In this document: positions 1-7,839 of the stretch, piece after piece
How the letters are laid out: each line of letters begins with the position of its first letter
How positions within the stretch are numbered: the stretch's first letter is position 1
From: a virus
Virus record (IMG/VR): IMGVR_UViG_3300044695_002131
Span: 1 to 21,053 of that record
DNA length: 21,053 nucleotides
Strand: one strand, 5' to 3'
Made by a program: the position numbers and the translations under genes
The notes under the pieces: model-generated
Told to the model about the DNA's origin: nothing
The model's input: the letters and a program-made list of their open reading frames with translations, nothing else
The model's database searches: none

Positions 1-1
1 A

Positions 2-34
2 TTTTTTATCTCTCTCCCCGAGCACGATAAAAAA
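2..34. repeat. AT-rich inverted repeat at window start
   Basis: Bases 2-10 (TTTTTTATC) and 26-34 (GATAAAAAA) are perfect inverted repeats separated by 15 bases. The structure lies just ahead of the HNH gene. It could be the tail of a terminator belonging to an upstream gene outside the window, but the stem is AT-only apart from one pair, so it would be weak. Its function is unknown. Confidence 0.4.
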
Positions 35-51
35 GGATTTGGACAGATTTG

Positions 52-315
52 ATGGGATTGTCCAATAATTACCGGAAGTACGGAAGAAACTACAAGATAC
101 TTCGAAAAAAGATTTTGGGGCAGTTCCCCCAATGTCATTGGTGCAAATTGGAGTTGGCAACGACTTTGGATCACGATCCACCGCTTGCCGCCTTTCCTTC
201 ACCGGAGCTTTGGGTCGGCAGGCTAATACCAGCATGTGCGAAATGCAACTATTCGAGAGGGGCTAGATATGGCAACAACAAGCGCAAAGCCGGAAGGCGA
301 AGTCGTAAGTGGTAA
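52..315 (+). CDS. HNH homing-type endonuclease, terminase-associated
   Basis: An 87-residue protein with the compact HNH layout: C28-x2-C31 near the start, the D40-H41-D42-P-P core, and C62-x2-C65-N66 followed by S-R-G. These are the zinc-binding cysteine pairs and the catalytic His/Asn region of small phage HNH nucleases. The C-terminus is strongly basic, fitting DNA binding. I chose ATG 52; a TTG sits directly before it at 49, with GGACAG upstream. The gene is immediately before the terminase genes and overlaps the small subunit by 47 bases. In HK97-like phages an HNH protein beside the terminase stimulates cos cleavage during packaging, so that role is likely here (inference from family and position) rather than a selfish homing function. 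Confidence 0.85.
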   Translation: MGLSNNYRKYGRNYKILRKKILGQFPQCHWCKLELATTLDHDPPLAAFPSPELWVGRLIPACAKCNYSRGARYGNNKRKAGRRSRKW

Positions 316-538
316 GAAGCCGGTGGGCAAGCATCTTCAAGTGATGAAGCGTGCCATCAAGAAGCGTCAGATTGATCCGGTCAAGGCCGAGATGCTTCGT
401 GGCCTTGCTCGGGCATGGGATGAGATCGAATCCAGCGGTCAGTACATCGCGACGATTCCGGCCATTTCGAAAGAGATCCGGGAGATCTGGGATTCCCTGG
501 GTAATCCAGAGGATGACATCACCGCGCTATGGTCTTAG
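269..538 (+). CDS. terS: Terminase small subunit (putative)
   Basis: An 89-residue basic, mostly helical protein directly before the large terminase subunit, overlapping it by 10 bases. Small terminase subunits recognise the packaging site and hand DNA to the motor. The open frame extends upstream to 236, but ATG 269 is preceded by GAGAGGGG at 254-262, a good ribosome site, so I start there. The C-terminal half (roughly residues 45-89) resembles short P27-type small subunits in having helices with an I-x-x-I-x-x-W run followed by a conserved acidic end. No clear helix-turn-helix is visible by eye. The assignment rests mainly on position, size and charge. It could instead be another small packaging factor. 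Confidence 0.65.
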   Translation: MATTSAKPEGEVVSGKKPVGKHLQVMKRAIKKRQIDPVKAEMLRGLARAWDEIESSGQYIATIPAISKEIREIWDSLGNPEDDITALWS

Positions 539-1950
539 AAGCCGATGAGCGTCAGCTCTTGTGCGCTCCGCGTTGGAGTACGCCGAGAGACTATGCGTAT
601 GAAAGCGACGGTGAGCGGCTGGCAAAGGTCGCACGCTTGATGGGCTTCGAGCTCTTTGCTTGGCAGCGTTTGGTCGCAGATGTAGGTCTGGAACGCAAGG
701 GTGATGGTTATCGATATAGAACGGTCGGATGTGCCGTAGGTAGACAATCGGGCAAAAGCAAATTGATCGAGACCCGCATCGCTTATGAACTTCTCCAGCC
801 AAGCCGACACGTCGCCTACACCGCACAAGATCGAAATATGGCGAAACTCAAATGGGAAGAGCATATACACTCGCTGGAATCCTCCCCGGCCTTGGCTAAG
901 TATATTCGCAAGGTCAGCCGCAATAACGGCTCAGAGCGACTCTATATGAAGAATGGCTCGATGTATTCCATCGTCACGCCAAACGATAAGGGCGCTCGCG
1001 GAATGAGTCTGAATCTGATGGTCATCGATGAAGCTCTCACGCATCCGCTGTCGTTGGTGGCCGCTTTGCAACCTACCCTTGCAACTCGGAAGAACGGTCA
1101 GCTCTGGATCTTGTCGAACGCCGGGATACCCGGTGAATCAGAGCTCTTGCAGCATTATCGCAATATCGGTCACACCGGAGTCCAAGATGACAATAATCCG
1201 CTGGCATGGTTCGAATGGGCGCCTGCCGAAGATAAATTTGATTACATGGATGAAGCCGTTTGGCGTCAGGCAATCCCATCGCTCGGTGAAAGCCATGGCG
1301 TCTTGCTTGAAGCGGTGAGAGAAGCGGCTCTGACGAACAGCCCGGACATCTTTATGAAGGAATGGCTCAACGTCTGGATTTCTAGCGAAGCCGCCCAAGT
1401 CGTGGCCACCGAGCTTTGGGATAGTCTGGCAAGGACAGACATCGTCGTAGGTAATCGCATGGTCTTGGGAGTCGATATATCTCGCGAGCGTGATCGAGCA
1501 TCAATCGGAGTCTCGTCATTGGTATCTGGTATGACTCCGGTGGAAGTAGTCGAAGCAAGGGATGGAGTCGGCTGGCTAGTGCCACGCTTGATCGAAATTG
1601 CAAAGAAATGGAAGGCTCCGGTTGTCATCGATGCCGGATCTCCGGCTGGTTCAATCATCGGACAACTAGAAAACGCAGGAGTGAAGGTCATCGCCATTGG
1701 CCTTCGAGATTACGCTAGAGCGTGCGGCAGCTTCTACGATGCAGTTCAAGAGCGCACGATCTGTCACTTGGATGACCCTAACTTGCGAGATGCCATCATC
1801 GGCTCAAGCAAGCGACCGCTTGGCGATTCATGGGCATGGAATCGTCAAAGCACAACGAACATCACGCCACTCGTGGCCGTCACTCTTGCCCGGTATGGCC
1901 TAGTCAATGAACCGGAAGAGAAGCCGGTCGTAAGGAGCCAGATATTCTGA
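529..1950 (+). CDS. terL: Terminase large subunit (packaging ATPase/nuclease)
   Basis: This is the ATP-driven motor that packages DNA into the prohead and cuts it. About 473 residues, normal for the family. The ATPase half has Walker A GRQSGKS near residues 71-77, Walker B LMVIDE near 163-168 and a coupling motif LSNAG near 195-199. The RNase H-like nuclease half shows the acidic positions GVDIS near 315, VIDAG near 367, and D/GD positions near 420-432. The start ATG 529 overlaps the end of the small subunit. The stop overlaps the next ATG as ATGA at 1950. The usual arrangement small subunit, large subunit, portal holds, except for an inserted tiny membrane gene. Confidence 0.97.
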   Translation: MVLEADERQLLCAPRWSTPRDYAYESDGERLAKVARLMGFELFAWQRLVADVGLERKGDGYRYRTVGCAVGRQSGKSKLIETRIAYELLQPSRHVAYTAQDRNMAKLKWEEHIHSLESSPALAKYIRKVSRNNGSERLYMKNGSMYSIVTPNDKGARGMSLNLMVIDEALTHPLSLVAALQPTLATRKNGQLWILSNAGIPGESELLQHYRNIGHTGVQDDNNPLAWFEWAPAEDKFDYMDEAVWRQAIPSLGESHGVLLEAVREAALTNSPDIFMKEWLNVWISSEAAQVVATELWDSLARTDIVVGNRMVLGVDISRERDRASIGVSSLVSGMTPVEVVEARDGVGWLVPRLIEIAKKWKAPVVIDAGSPAGSIIGQLENAGVKVIAIGLRDYARACGSFYDAVQERTICHLDDPNLRDAIIGSSKRPLGDSWAWNRQSTTNITPLVAVTLARYGLVNEPEEKPVVRSQIF

Positions 1951-2099
1951 TGAGAAAGCACATCGCAAGCATCGTCCAAGTAGCCGGTGCAATCACTCTT
2001 ACCGTATCGGGAACGATGATCTCGCCGATCTTTGGTATATCATTAGCAGGGATTCTTCTTCTTCTCTTTGGTATCGCGCTCGAACGGAGAGCACAATAA
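1950..2099 (+). CDS. Small two-segment membrane protein between terminase and portal
   Basis: A 49-residue open frame fills the space between terminase and portal exactly. Its ATG overlaps the terminase stop (ATGA at 1949-1953) and its TAA overlaps the portal ATG (TAATG at 2097-2101), the same coupling used by neighbours. The translation begins MRKHIASIVQ and ends ERRAQ, with hydrophobic stretches at about residues 11-25 and 27-43 and positive charges at both ends. This predicts a small protein with one long or two short membrane segments. I do not recognise a family. It could be a structural pilot, an injection factor or an extra lysis regulator, none of which is shown by the sequence. Exact stop/start coupling at both ends makes it very likely to be translated. 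Confidence 0.75.
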   Translation: MRKHIASIVQVAGAITLTVSGTMISPIFGISLAGILLLLFGIALERRAQ

Positions 2100-3307
2100 T
2101 GCTAGGACGATTACTCAAGCGCCAGATACAACCGAACACGGTGTACACATCGTCAGGATATGTCGATTCTCTTGGTCGTGTCGGTCGTTTCTTTCAAGGC
2201 TCTTGGTCTGGCACGTATGTCGATGACAAGACCGCGCTTGGTATTCCTGCAATCTGGAGAGGTGTCACACTCATATCGGATGCAATCGGAGCATTACCGA
2301 TTCATGCATATCGCAAAGGCGAGCTCGTAGATCCAACTCCGAAGATATTAGAGCGTCCGGTTCCTACCGAGACACGCATGGAGACATATGCATCGATGGC
2401 AGCGTCTCTTCTCGTCCATGGCAATTACATCGCAGTTCTAGGTGAACCCGGTGCGAATGGTCTGCCAGATTTCTTTTATCCGGTGGAAGTCAATCGCGTT
2501 CATGTCAATCGCGAAGAGGATGGCCGTGTCACCTATCGCATCGATGACAAGACTTACGACAAGTCAGAGATCTTTCATGTCAAGAATTTCACCATGCCTG
2601 GATCTCTTGTCGGTGAAGGCATTCTTGCCGTCCAACGTCAAGCATTGGGCAAAGGCATAGCGATCAATGAATATGCGGCGCGTTACTTTGATGGCGGTGT
2701 CTTACCATCGGCAGTGATCAAGTCATCCAATCCAGATCTAAGCCAAGACGAAGCAGATGCTTTGAAGGCTGCATGGATGGCGATGTATAGCGCACGCAAC
2801 CGTCAGCCAGCGGTCTTGAACTCCAGCACAGATTTCGAAGTCATCTCAAGCAACGCGCAAGAGAGCCAGCTCATCGAAGCGCAACAGCAATCCCTTGTCG
2901 AAGCCGCGAACATCCTTGGACTTCCAGCGTATTATCTCGGAGCACCGAATAGCTCTCGCACCTATGCAAACGTTGAGCAAGAGAATCTTCAACTTGTTCG
3001 ATGGTCGATTCAGCCGATCGCAGAGCGCATCGAGCAGGCCATGAGCGATCTCTTGGTGCGTGGTCAATATGCGAAATTCAACTATGACTCACTTCTTCGC
3101 ACCGATACCTTGAGCCGTTATCAAGCGCACAAGATTGCTTTGGAGGCAGGCTTCTTGACCGTCGATGAAATTCGCGAGTATGAGGATATGAAACCGATGT
3201 CCGAAGAGGTCGAAGATTATGAAGATGAAGATGAAGTCAATGAGGACTTGCAAGACTCCGAACAACAGCCCGGCGAAATAGGTGGAGGCACAGATGCAGA
3301 CCTTTGA
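2099..3307 (+). CDS. Portal protein, HK97 family
   Basis: A 402-residue portal, forming the dodecameric ring at the capsid vertex through which DNA passes. The N-terminal third carries the family pattern A-L-G-I-P-A-I-W-R-G-V-T-L-I-S-D, then I-G-A-L-P-I-H-A-Y, and further on P-A-Y-Y-L-G and the S-R-T-Y-A-N-V-E-Q segment typical of HK97-type portals. The C-terminus is strongly acidic (many E/D from about residue 375), which is common. Translation is coupled to the preceding small gene through TAATG. The stop lies inside the protease gene, overlapping it by 14 bases. Length is normal for this family. Confidence 0.95.
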   Translation: MLGRLLKRQIQPNTVYTSSGYVDSLGRVGRFFQGSWSGTYVDDKTALGIPAIWRGVTLISDAIGALPIHAYRKGELVDPTPKILERPVPTETRMETYASMAASLLVHGNYIAVLGEPGANGLPDFFYPVEVNRVHVNREEDGRVTYRIDDKTYDKSEIFHVKNFTMPGSLVGEGILAVQRQALGKGIAINEYAARYFDGGVLPSAVIKSSNPDLSQDEADALKAAWMAMYSARNRQPAVLNSSTDFEVISSNAQESQLIEAQQQSLVEAANILGLPAYYLGAPNSSRTYANVEQENLQLVRWSIQPIAERIEQAMSDLLVRGQYAKFNYDSLLRTDTLSRYQAHKIALEAGFLTVDEIREYEDMKPMSEEVEDYEDEDEVNEDLQDSEQQPGEIGGGTDADL

Positions 3308-3836
3308 GAGTCGAACCCTTAGCGCAGACCTTCAATATCGAGCAGAAGGTGATGGCCGTACCATCTACGGCATCGCCGTGCCTTATGACGTCGAAATGCG
3401 AGTGACTAGCGATACAACCGAGGTCTTTCGTCAGGGAGCCTTCGCCGATGTCGTAAGAGCACCGCACCGAGTCAAGTTGCTTCGTGGGCATGATGCCAAG
3501 GCATATCCGCTCGGTCGTGCGACCTTGCTTCGTGAAACGGATAAAGGTCTTTACGCCGAATTCAAGATCAGCAAGACACGCGAAGGCGATGAGGCTCTTG
3601 AGCTCATCAAGGATGGAGCGCTTGATCAATTATCGATTGGCTTTATGCCGCTCAAGAATCGCAAGCGTCCAGATGGCGTCATCGAGCGGATCAAGGCTCA
3701 TCTGGCAGAAGTCTCCCTCGTGACCTTTGGAGCCTATGGTGATTTCGCCATGGTCGCAGGCACAAGAGCCGAAGATCGACCATCGACTCCACGGCTGGAT
3801 GCAGCCAAAGAGATCTTGGCAAAGTTGAAGAAGTAA
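3294..3836 (+). CDS. Prohead protease, HK97 gp4 type
   Basis: A 180-residue serine protease that matures the prohead by trimming the capsid protein and itself. The conserved elements are present: H66 in R-G-H-D, S114 in Q-L-S-I-G-F and E139 in L-A-E-V-S-L-V, which fit the usual His/Ser triad region and the following beta strand. A GTG at 3282 could extend the frame by four residues, but GGTGGAGG at 3281-3288 is an excellent ribosome site for ATG 3294, so I use that. The gene sits in the canonical order portal, protease, capsid. Its TAA overlaps the next ATG (TAATG). Confidence 0.93.
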   Translation: MQTFESRTLSADLQYRAEGDGRTIYGIAVPYDVEMRVTSDTTEVFRQGAFADVVRAPHRVKLLRGHDAKAYPLGRATLLRETDKGLYAEFKISKTREGDEALELIKDGALDQLSIGFMPLKNRKRPDGVIERIKAHLAEVSLVTFGAYGDFAMVAGTRAEDRPSTPRLDAAKEILAKLKK

Positions 3837-4516
3837 TGCCGTACTCCATCGTCAATGACCATCCCGAGTGTGATGGCTTTGCCGTCATCAAGGATGAAGG
3901 TCGAGAGCTTCTTGGCTGCCATCGAACACAGGCGCAGGCTCAGGATCAATTGACGGCCATCAACATCTCCGAATATGGCAATCGAGAGCTTCCAGATAAC
4001 TACCGTCCGGCATCGAGCGCTGACGTGCCAGAGGGTCGCAATTGCGCTAATTGTTATTTCTATGAAGCCGGATATTGCTCGCTTTGGGAAGATAACGTCG
4101 AAGCCGATTATTACTGTAATCGATGGGCGCAGATCGAAGAGCGTCAAGACGGTTATACGCCAACAAGCGCTATGAGAGCAGAAGCCGAGCGTGGCCTTGC
4201 ATGGCGTCGTGAGTTCGGTCGTGGTGGCACAGAAGTAGGAGTCGCGAGAGCTCGCGATATTTCCAATGGTCGAGCATTGTCGCTGGATACGGTTCGCCGG
4301 ATGGTTTCATTCTTTGCTCGTCACGAAGTCGATAAGCGAGCAGAAGGTTTCTCACCAGGAGAAGATGGCTATCCTTCGAATGGCCGAATCGCATGGGCGC
4401 TCTGGGGAGGCGATGCTGGACAGTCTTGGGCAAACAGAATTTCGAAGCAGAATGAAACACGGCTGGAGAAGGCAAAAGCAATCTTGCAGTCAATCAAGAA
4501 AAAAGATATAGAATAA
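3836..4516 (+). CDS. Cys-rich capsid-module protein with a conserved phage C-terminal domain
   Basis: A 226-residue protein with three visible parts. Residues 1-47 hold a short module (D-H-P-E-C-D-G-F-A-V-I-K, then L-G-C-H-x-T) that in other actinophages is found attached to prohead proteases. Residues 70-94 hold C70-x2-C73-x7-C81-x12-C94 with aromatic residues, similar to small HiPIP-like iron-sulfur or zinc modules. Residues about 115-205 hold the pattern R-G-G-T-x-V-G-V-A-R-A-R-D, then V-R-R-M-V-S-F-F-A-R-H-E-V-D-K and G-R-I-A-W-A-L-W-G-G-D-A-G, a domain I have seen associated with phage head genes. Biochemical function is not known to me. Coupled to the protease by TAATG, so it is probably made with it and may be a capsid or protease cofactor (inference). 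Confidence 0.7.
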   Translation: MPYSIVNDHPECDGFAVIKDEGRELLGCHRTQAQAQDQLTAINISEYGNRELPDNYRPASSADVPEGRNCANCYFYEAGYCSLWEDNVEADYYCNRWAQIEERQDGYTPTSAMRAEAERGLAWRREFGRGGTEVGVARARDISNGRALSLDTVRRMVSFFARHEVDKRAEGFSPGEDGYPSNGRIAWALWGGDAGQSWANRISKQNETRLEKAKAILQSIKKKDIE

Positions 4517-4635
4517 GCACGTTGGAGATCACCCCGACACGTTAGGCAACACCTCGCTATCGCGACACCTTGCCTAGATTGGCGATCGGCACCATCTCGT
4601 CAATCAATCAACCCTTCCGAAAAATGGAGAAAACA
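4517..4635 (+). promoter_or_regulatory. Capsid gene leader with hairpin
   Basis: This 119-base gap is one of the few real spacers in the head module. It contains inverted repeats TAGGCAA (4543-4549) and TTGCCTA (4570-4576) with a 20-base loop, then an unstructured CA/TC-rich stretch. The ribosome site TGGAGA (4625-4630) sits five bases before ATG 4636. No convincing -35/-10 pair is visible. The hairpin is not followed by a T-run, so it is more likely an mRNA stability or processing element for the highly expressed capsid gene than a terminator (inference). Confidence 0.4.
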
Positions 4636-5988
4636 ATGGCAAACGCCTTCCTTGATTCTCTTCGCGAAAAGCGAGAGAGCAAGACATCGATGGTCGAAGC
4701 GATCATCAATCGTGCAGCTGAAGAGCTCCGCGATGTCTCCGAGGTTGAGCTCGCAAATGTCGAGGCTCTCAATCTCGAAATCAAGAAGCTCGATGAGAGA
4801 ATCGAACAGATCTCTGACATTGAACTTCGCAACGCCAAGGCAGCGGAACTTGCAGCCAAGGTAGATTCAGCAAAGCCAGCAGCCGAGAAGCGTGAGAAGT
4901 CGCTCATCACAAGCGTTCGTGAGGAGCTTACCTATTCACAGCGTAACGCAGACAGCTTCCTCAGCGATGCAATCAACGCACACCTTCGCCGTGATCCAGA
5001 TGCAGAAGAGCGCATCGCACGTCACCAGAGGGAAATGGCAGTAGAGAAGCGAGCAGCTTCGACCGGATCCTTCGCAGGTCTTGTCGTGCCTCAGTATCTC
5101 GTCGATCTCTACGCACCGCTTTCACGAGCTGGACGTCCATTCGCCGATGCAGCTCGTAAGCACGCGCTTCCGGCTCAAGGCATGTCGGTCGTTATCAGCC
5201 GAATCACAACCGGGACCGCTGTCGCGTATCAGACTTCACAGAATGACACCGCAGTAAGCCAAGATCCAGATGACACAACTTTGACCGTCGATGTCAATAC
5301 CATCGCAGGCCAGAACTCAGTCTCGAAGCAAGCGCTACTCCGTGGCTATAACATCGAGAACATCGTCCTCAGCGATCTCATCCGTGCGTATCACACACAG
5401 CTCGACGATTCCATCCTCAACGGATCCGGCACCAACGGCCGTCCTTTGGGCTTGAATGGTCTCACCACCGGTATCGTTGTCACTTACACCGCTACCACCG
5501 GAACCGTTGCTGGTCTGTTCCCGAAGATTGCAGATGCAATCGGTCAGGTTCAATCGACCATCTACGCAAATCCAAACGCAATCATCATGCACCCACGACG
5601 TCTTGCATTCTTCTTGGCAGGCGTTGATTCCCAGAACCGTCCGTTGGTTGTGCCACAGGCTTACAACCCACAGAACGCGATGGGTACCGGTGCTGGTGTT
5701 CCAGCGTATGGAAACTCCGGTTACTCGATCCTTGGCCTTCCGGTCATCGTCGATGCAAACGTCACAACGACAGCATCAACGGATCAGGATCGAATTTACG
5801 TCGTAGATCTCAATGAGTGCCACCTCTGGGAAGAGGCAAACTCTCCGACCTACGTCAAGTTCGAAGAGCCAAACGGCAAGGTTGCTCTCAATATCGTCAT
5901 GTTCGGTATGAGCGCCTTCACCGCTCTCCGCTACCCAGGAGCGATTGCTCGCATCCAAGGTACCGGACTCGCAGCGCCTAGCTTCTAG
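4636..5988 (+). CDS. Major capsid protein, HK97 fold
   Basis: A 450-residue capsid protein that forms the icosahedral shell. Residues 1 to about 110 are charged and helical, with a coiled-coil-like run (alternating L/I with E/K), the expected delta/scaffolding domain removed by the protease. The mature part starts around the A-S-T-G-S-F-A-G-L-V-V-P-Q-Y-L region near residue 140, then shows the family pattern of R-A-G-R-P-F-A-D, N-G-S-G-T-N-G-R-P-L-G-L-N-G, I-I-M-H-P-R-R and G-L-P-V-I-V-D. The frame is open back to 4570, but TGGAGA five bases upstream of ATG 4636 decides the start. The gene is bracketed by a leader hairpin and a strong downstream terminator. Confidence 0.95.
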   Translation: MANAFLDSLREKRESKTSMVEAIINRAAEELRDVSEVELANVEALNLEIKKLDERIEQISDIELRNAKAAELAAKVDSAKPAAEKREKSLITSVREELTYSQRNADSFLSDAINAHLRRDPDAEERIARHQREMAVEKRAASTGSFAGLVVPQYLVDLYAPLSRAGRPFADAARKHALPAQGMSVVISRITTGTAVAYQTSQNDTAVSQDPDDTTLTVDVNTIAGQNSVSKQALLRGYNIENIVLSDLIRAYHTQLDDSILNGSGTNGRPLGLNGLTTGIVVTYTATTGTVAGLFPKIADAIGQVQSTIYANPNAIIMHPRRLAFFLAGVDSQNRPLVVPQAYNPQNAMGTGAGVPAYGNSGYSILGLPVIVDANVTTTASTDQDRIYVVDLNECHLWEEANSPTYVKFEEPNGKVALNIVMFGMSAFTALRYPGAIARIQGTGLAAPSF

Positions 5989-5996
5989 TGCGCTCT

Positions 5997-6036
5997 CGTT
6001 CCCGGCAAGGTTCCCTTTCCCTTGCCGGGAACGTTA
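5997..6036 (+). terminator. Strong hairpin terminator after the capsid gene
   Basis: A perfect 14-bp stem: CGTTCCCGGCAAGG (5997-6010) pairs with CCTTGCCGGGAACG (6020-6033), with a nine-base pyrimidine loop, starting nine bases after the capsid stop. Only a short TTAT follows, so it may act as a partial terminator or 3' mRNA stabiliser that sets capsid transcript above downstream genes. The structure is directly visible; the exact role is inferred. Confidence 0.8.
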
Positions 6037-6040
6037 TACC

Positions 6041-6067
6041 CATGATCGGCTGGATTGGGCGATCATG
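6041..6067 (+). repeat. CATGATCG inverted repeat with a third copy at the next start codon
   Basis: CATGATCG (6041-6048) and CGATCATG (6060-6067) form an 8-bp dyad with an 11-base spacer. CGATCATG recurs at 6101-6108, where its ATG is the start codon of the connector gene. The first arm could therefore also pair with the start region and hide it. It is a candidate translational control element or protein site; no function is known. Confidence 0.4.
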
Positions 6068-6105
6068 TTCCTAGTCCCAAACGTGAAAGTTCGAGAAAGT
6101 CGATC

Positions 6106-6735
6106 ATGGCTATAACTAACGGCTACGCCACACTCGCAGAGATCAAGTCCTTTCTCAGCATCCCTAATTCAGACACAGCCGATGACACGCTTCTTGAGAG
6201 CCTTGTCGAATCAGCATCTCGAAGCATCGATCGCATCGCCAACCGTCGTTTTTATCTTGATGCAACAGCCAGCGCACGTCTCTATCGTGCCTATTCCGAT
6301 GTATTCGTCTATACCGATGACATCGGTACATCTGCAAGCCTTGTCGTAGCCATCGATGAATCCGGCAACGGCACCTTTACTCAGACTTTGACACTCAATC
6401 AAGACTTCTTGCTCGATCCTTTGACCGCAGCCGCTAAGGGACGTCCCTTCACACAGCTCACCATGGTTTCCAATACGACGTCATTTCCGATCTTCCCGGG
6501 CTTGTTCAGCAACGGACTTCGTCCCGGTGTTCAAGTCACCGCACGATGGGGCTGGCCGTCGGTGCCAGACGATATAACGTCAGCATGCCTCATCCTCACC
6601 GCAGATCTCTACAAGCGCAAAGATGCTCCCGGTGGAGTCTTGGGTCTTGGTGACCTTGGCGCGATTCGCATGTCTCCACTTGGTCGTGATGTGACCGCTA
6701 TGGTTCGCGCCTATAGGAAAGAGACTTTGGCGTGA
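6106..6735 (+). CDS. Head-tail connector protein (gp6-like)
   Basis: A 209-residue protein in the position of the HK97 gp6/adaptor, which binds under the portal after packaging. The N-terminus (A-T-L-A-E-I-K-S-F-L-S-I, then D-D-T-L-L-E-S-L-V-E-S-A-S-R-S-I-D) is the typical helical start of these connectors, including the R-R-F-Y segment at about residue 45. The frame is open to a TTG at 6055, but the extension is unlike the family; ATG 6106 has GAGAAAG at 6093-6099 as ribosome site. The stop overlaps the next GTG start (GTGA). The first gene after the post-capsid hairpin. Confidence 0.85.
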   Translation: MAITNGYATLAEIKSFLSIPNSDTADDTLLESLVESASRSIDRIANRRFYLDATASARLYRAYSDVFVYTDDIGTSASLVVAIDESGNGTFTQTLTLNQDFLLDPLTAAAKGRPFTQLTMVSNTTSFPIFPGLFSNGLRPGVQVTARWGWPSVPDDITSACLILTADLYKRKDAPGGVLGLGDLGAIRMSPLGRDVTAMVRAYRKETLA

Positions 6736-7142
6736 TTCCTTCAACAGTTCGAGACAATATGAAAACGGCTTTGCAAACCGTTTCTGGACTTCGGGTATTA
6801 GATACTTTGCCAGATAGTGCGAACATTCCTACGAATGGCGCTCTGGCGGTCATAGGTATGCTGGACATGACTTATGACTTCACACTCAATCGCGGCTTCG
6901 ATAGCGCGACTCTTAGCGTTCTTGTGATTGTCGGCCGCATGAGCGAATCGGCAGCACAGAATCGACTCGATGGCTACCTGCAATCGAGCGGATCTTCTTC
7001 GATCAAAGCCGCAATCGAAGCAGATAAGACTCTCAGCGGCGCCGTTCAGACGTTGCGCGTAACGCAAGCCGTCAGCGGTACAATTACGGTCGCGAATATC
7101 GATTACCTCAGTTATCGATACGAAGTGACCTTGATAGGCTAA
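6732..7142 (+). CDS. Tail terminator-like / tail completion protein (putative)
   Basis: A 136-residue protein starting with GTG 6732, coupled to the connector by GTGA. The N-terminal pattern (short helix, then V-S-G-L-R-V-L-D-T-L-P-D, then a strand with A-L-A-V-I-G) and a C-terminal strand Y-R-Y-E-V-T-L-I-G look like the small alpha/beta proteins that cap the tail tube. Its position between connector and tail tube gene supports a tail terminator or head-closure role. No catalytic motif is seen. It could also be a second neck protein. Confidence 0.65.
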   Translation: MIPSTVRDNMKTALQTVSGLRVLDTLPDSANIPTNGALAVIGMLDMTYDFTLNRGFDSATLSVLVIVGRMSESAAQNRLDGYLQSSGSSSIKAAIEADKTLSGAVQTLRVTQAVSGTITVANIDYLSYRYEVTLIG

Positions 7143-7156
7143 GGAGAAAAACACTC

Positions 7157-7564
7157 ATGGCAATCTTCATGGGGAACAAGGTGGCGGTTATCGTCGGCAC
7201 TACTAACACGATTACGGATCACGTTTCAACCGTGAGCCTCAGCCGTGAGTTGGACGTTGTTGATATCACCGCCATGAACGACACGGTGGCTAACGCCATC
7301 ACAGGAGTCGAGCGCTCAACCCTCAACCTTGAGCTCTACAACGACTTCGATGCTGGATCCGTGAACGCTCTCTTCGAGAACGCTCTCGGTACCAAGCTCA
7401 ACATCCGTCTAGTTCCGGTATCAGGCACCGTCAGCGCTACGAATCCTTCGTACACGATGTCCTGCCTCATCTCGAATTGGACACCGATCAATGGCTCCGT
7501 TGATGGCGTCGCTTCTGTAAGCGCATCCTTCCCGGTGACAGCGATTACCAAAGCAAATTCATAA
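7157..7564 (+). CDS. Major tail (tube) protein, putative
   Basis: A 135-residue, beta-rich, Ser/Thr/Val-rich protein placed just before the frameshifted chaperone, where siphophages keep the tail tube gene. The pattern S-L-S-R-E-L-D-V-V-D-I-T-A-M-N-D, then L-N-L-E-L-Y-N-D, and a final P-V-T-A-I-T strand matches small tail tube proteins. It would stack as rings around the tape measure. AAGGAGAAA at 7141-7149 is a strong ribosome site for ATG 7157, as expected for an abundant protein. Short compared with many tube proteins, with no Ig-like extension. Confidence 0.78.
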   Translation: MAIFMGNKVAVIVGTTNTITDHVSTVSLSRELDVVDITAMNDTVANAITGVERSTLNLELYNDFDAGSVNALFENALGTKLNIRLVPVSGTVSATNPSYTMSCLISNWTPINGSVDGVASVSASFPVTAITKANS

Positions 7565-7581
7565 TTTCATAAGGGGACTCT

Positions 7582-7839
7582 ATGCACCAGATCAAGATCA
7601 CTAAGAAAGACGGTCAGGAACTCTTCTACGATCTCACTCCGAGCGTCCGGGTAGCCTTTGAAAGTCACTTCAAGGCAGGATGGCGAAAGAGACTAGTCGA
7701 GTTCCAGATGGATTCGGATCTTTGGTATCTCGCTTGGCTATGCGAAAGCAAGGCTGGCAAGACCACAACCGAGTTCGGAGATGCGTATATCGATCAGTTC
7801 GAAGATATTGACATCATCCTTGATGCAAAAAATGGATAG
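7582..7839 (+). CDS. Tail assembly chaperone, short (gpG-like) form
   Basis: An 85-residue protein between tail tube and tape measure, the place of lambda gpG. Such chaperones bind the tape measure and recruit tube subunits and are not in the virion. The sequence is helical and acidic toward the end, with W-Y-L-A-W-L near residue 50. AAGGGGA (7572-7578) precedes ATG 7582. The zero-frame product ends at TAG 7837, right after the slippery A AAA AAT at 7827-7833, and a minority of ribosomes probably continue in the -1 frame (next entry). Confidence 0.85.
   Translation: MHQIKITKKDGQELFYDLTPSVRVAFESHFKAGWRKRLVEFQMDSDLWYLAWLCESKAGKTTTEFGDAYIDQFEDIDIILDAKNG

Noticed and set aside
4608-4910. Reverse-strand serine-rich frame opposite the capsid N-terminus
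   Set aside because: Shadow of the coiled-coil codons; lies opposite a certain gene with no start signal.
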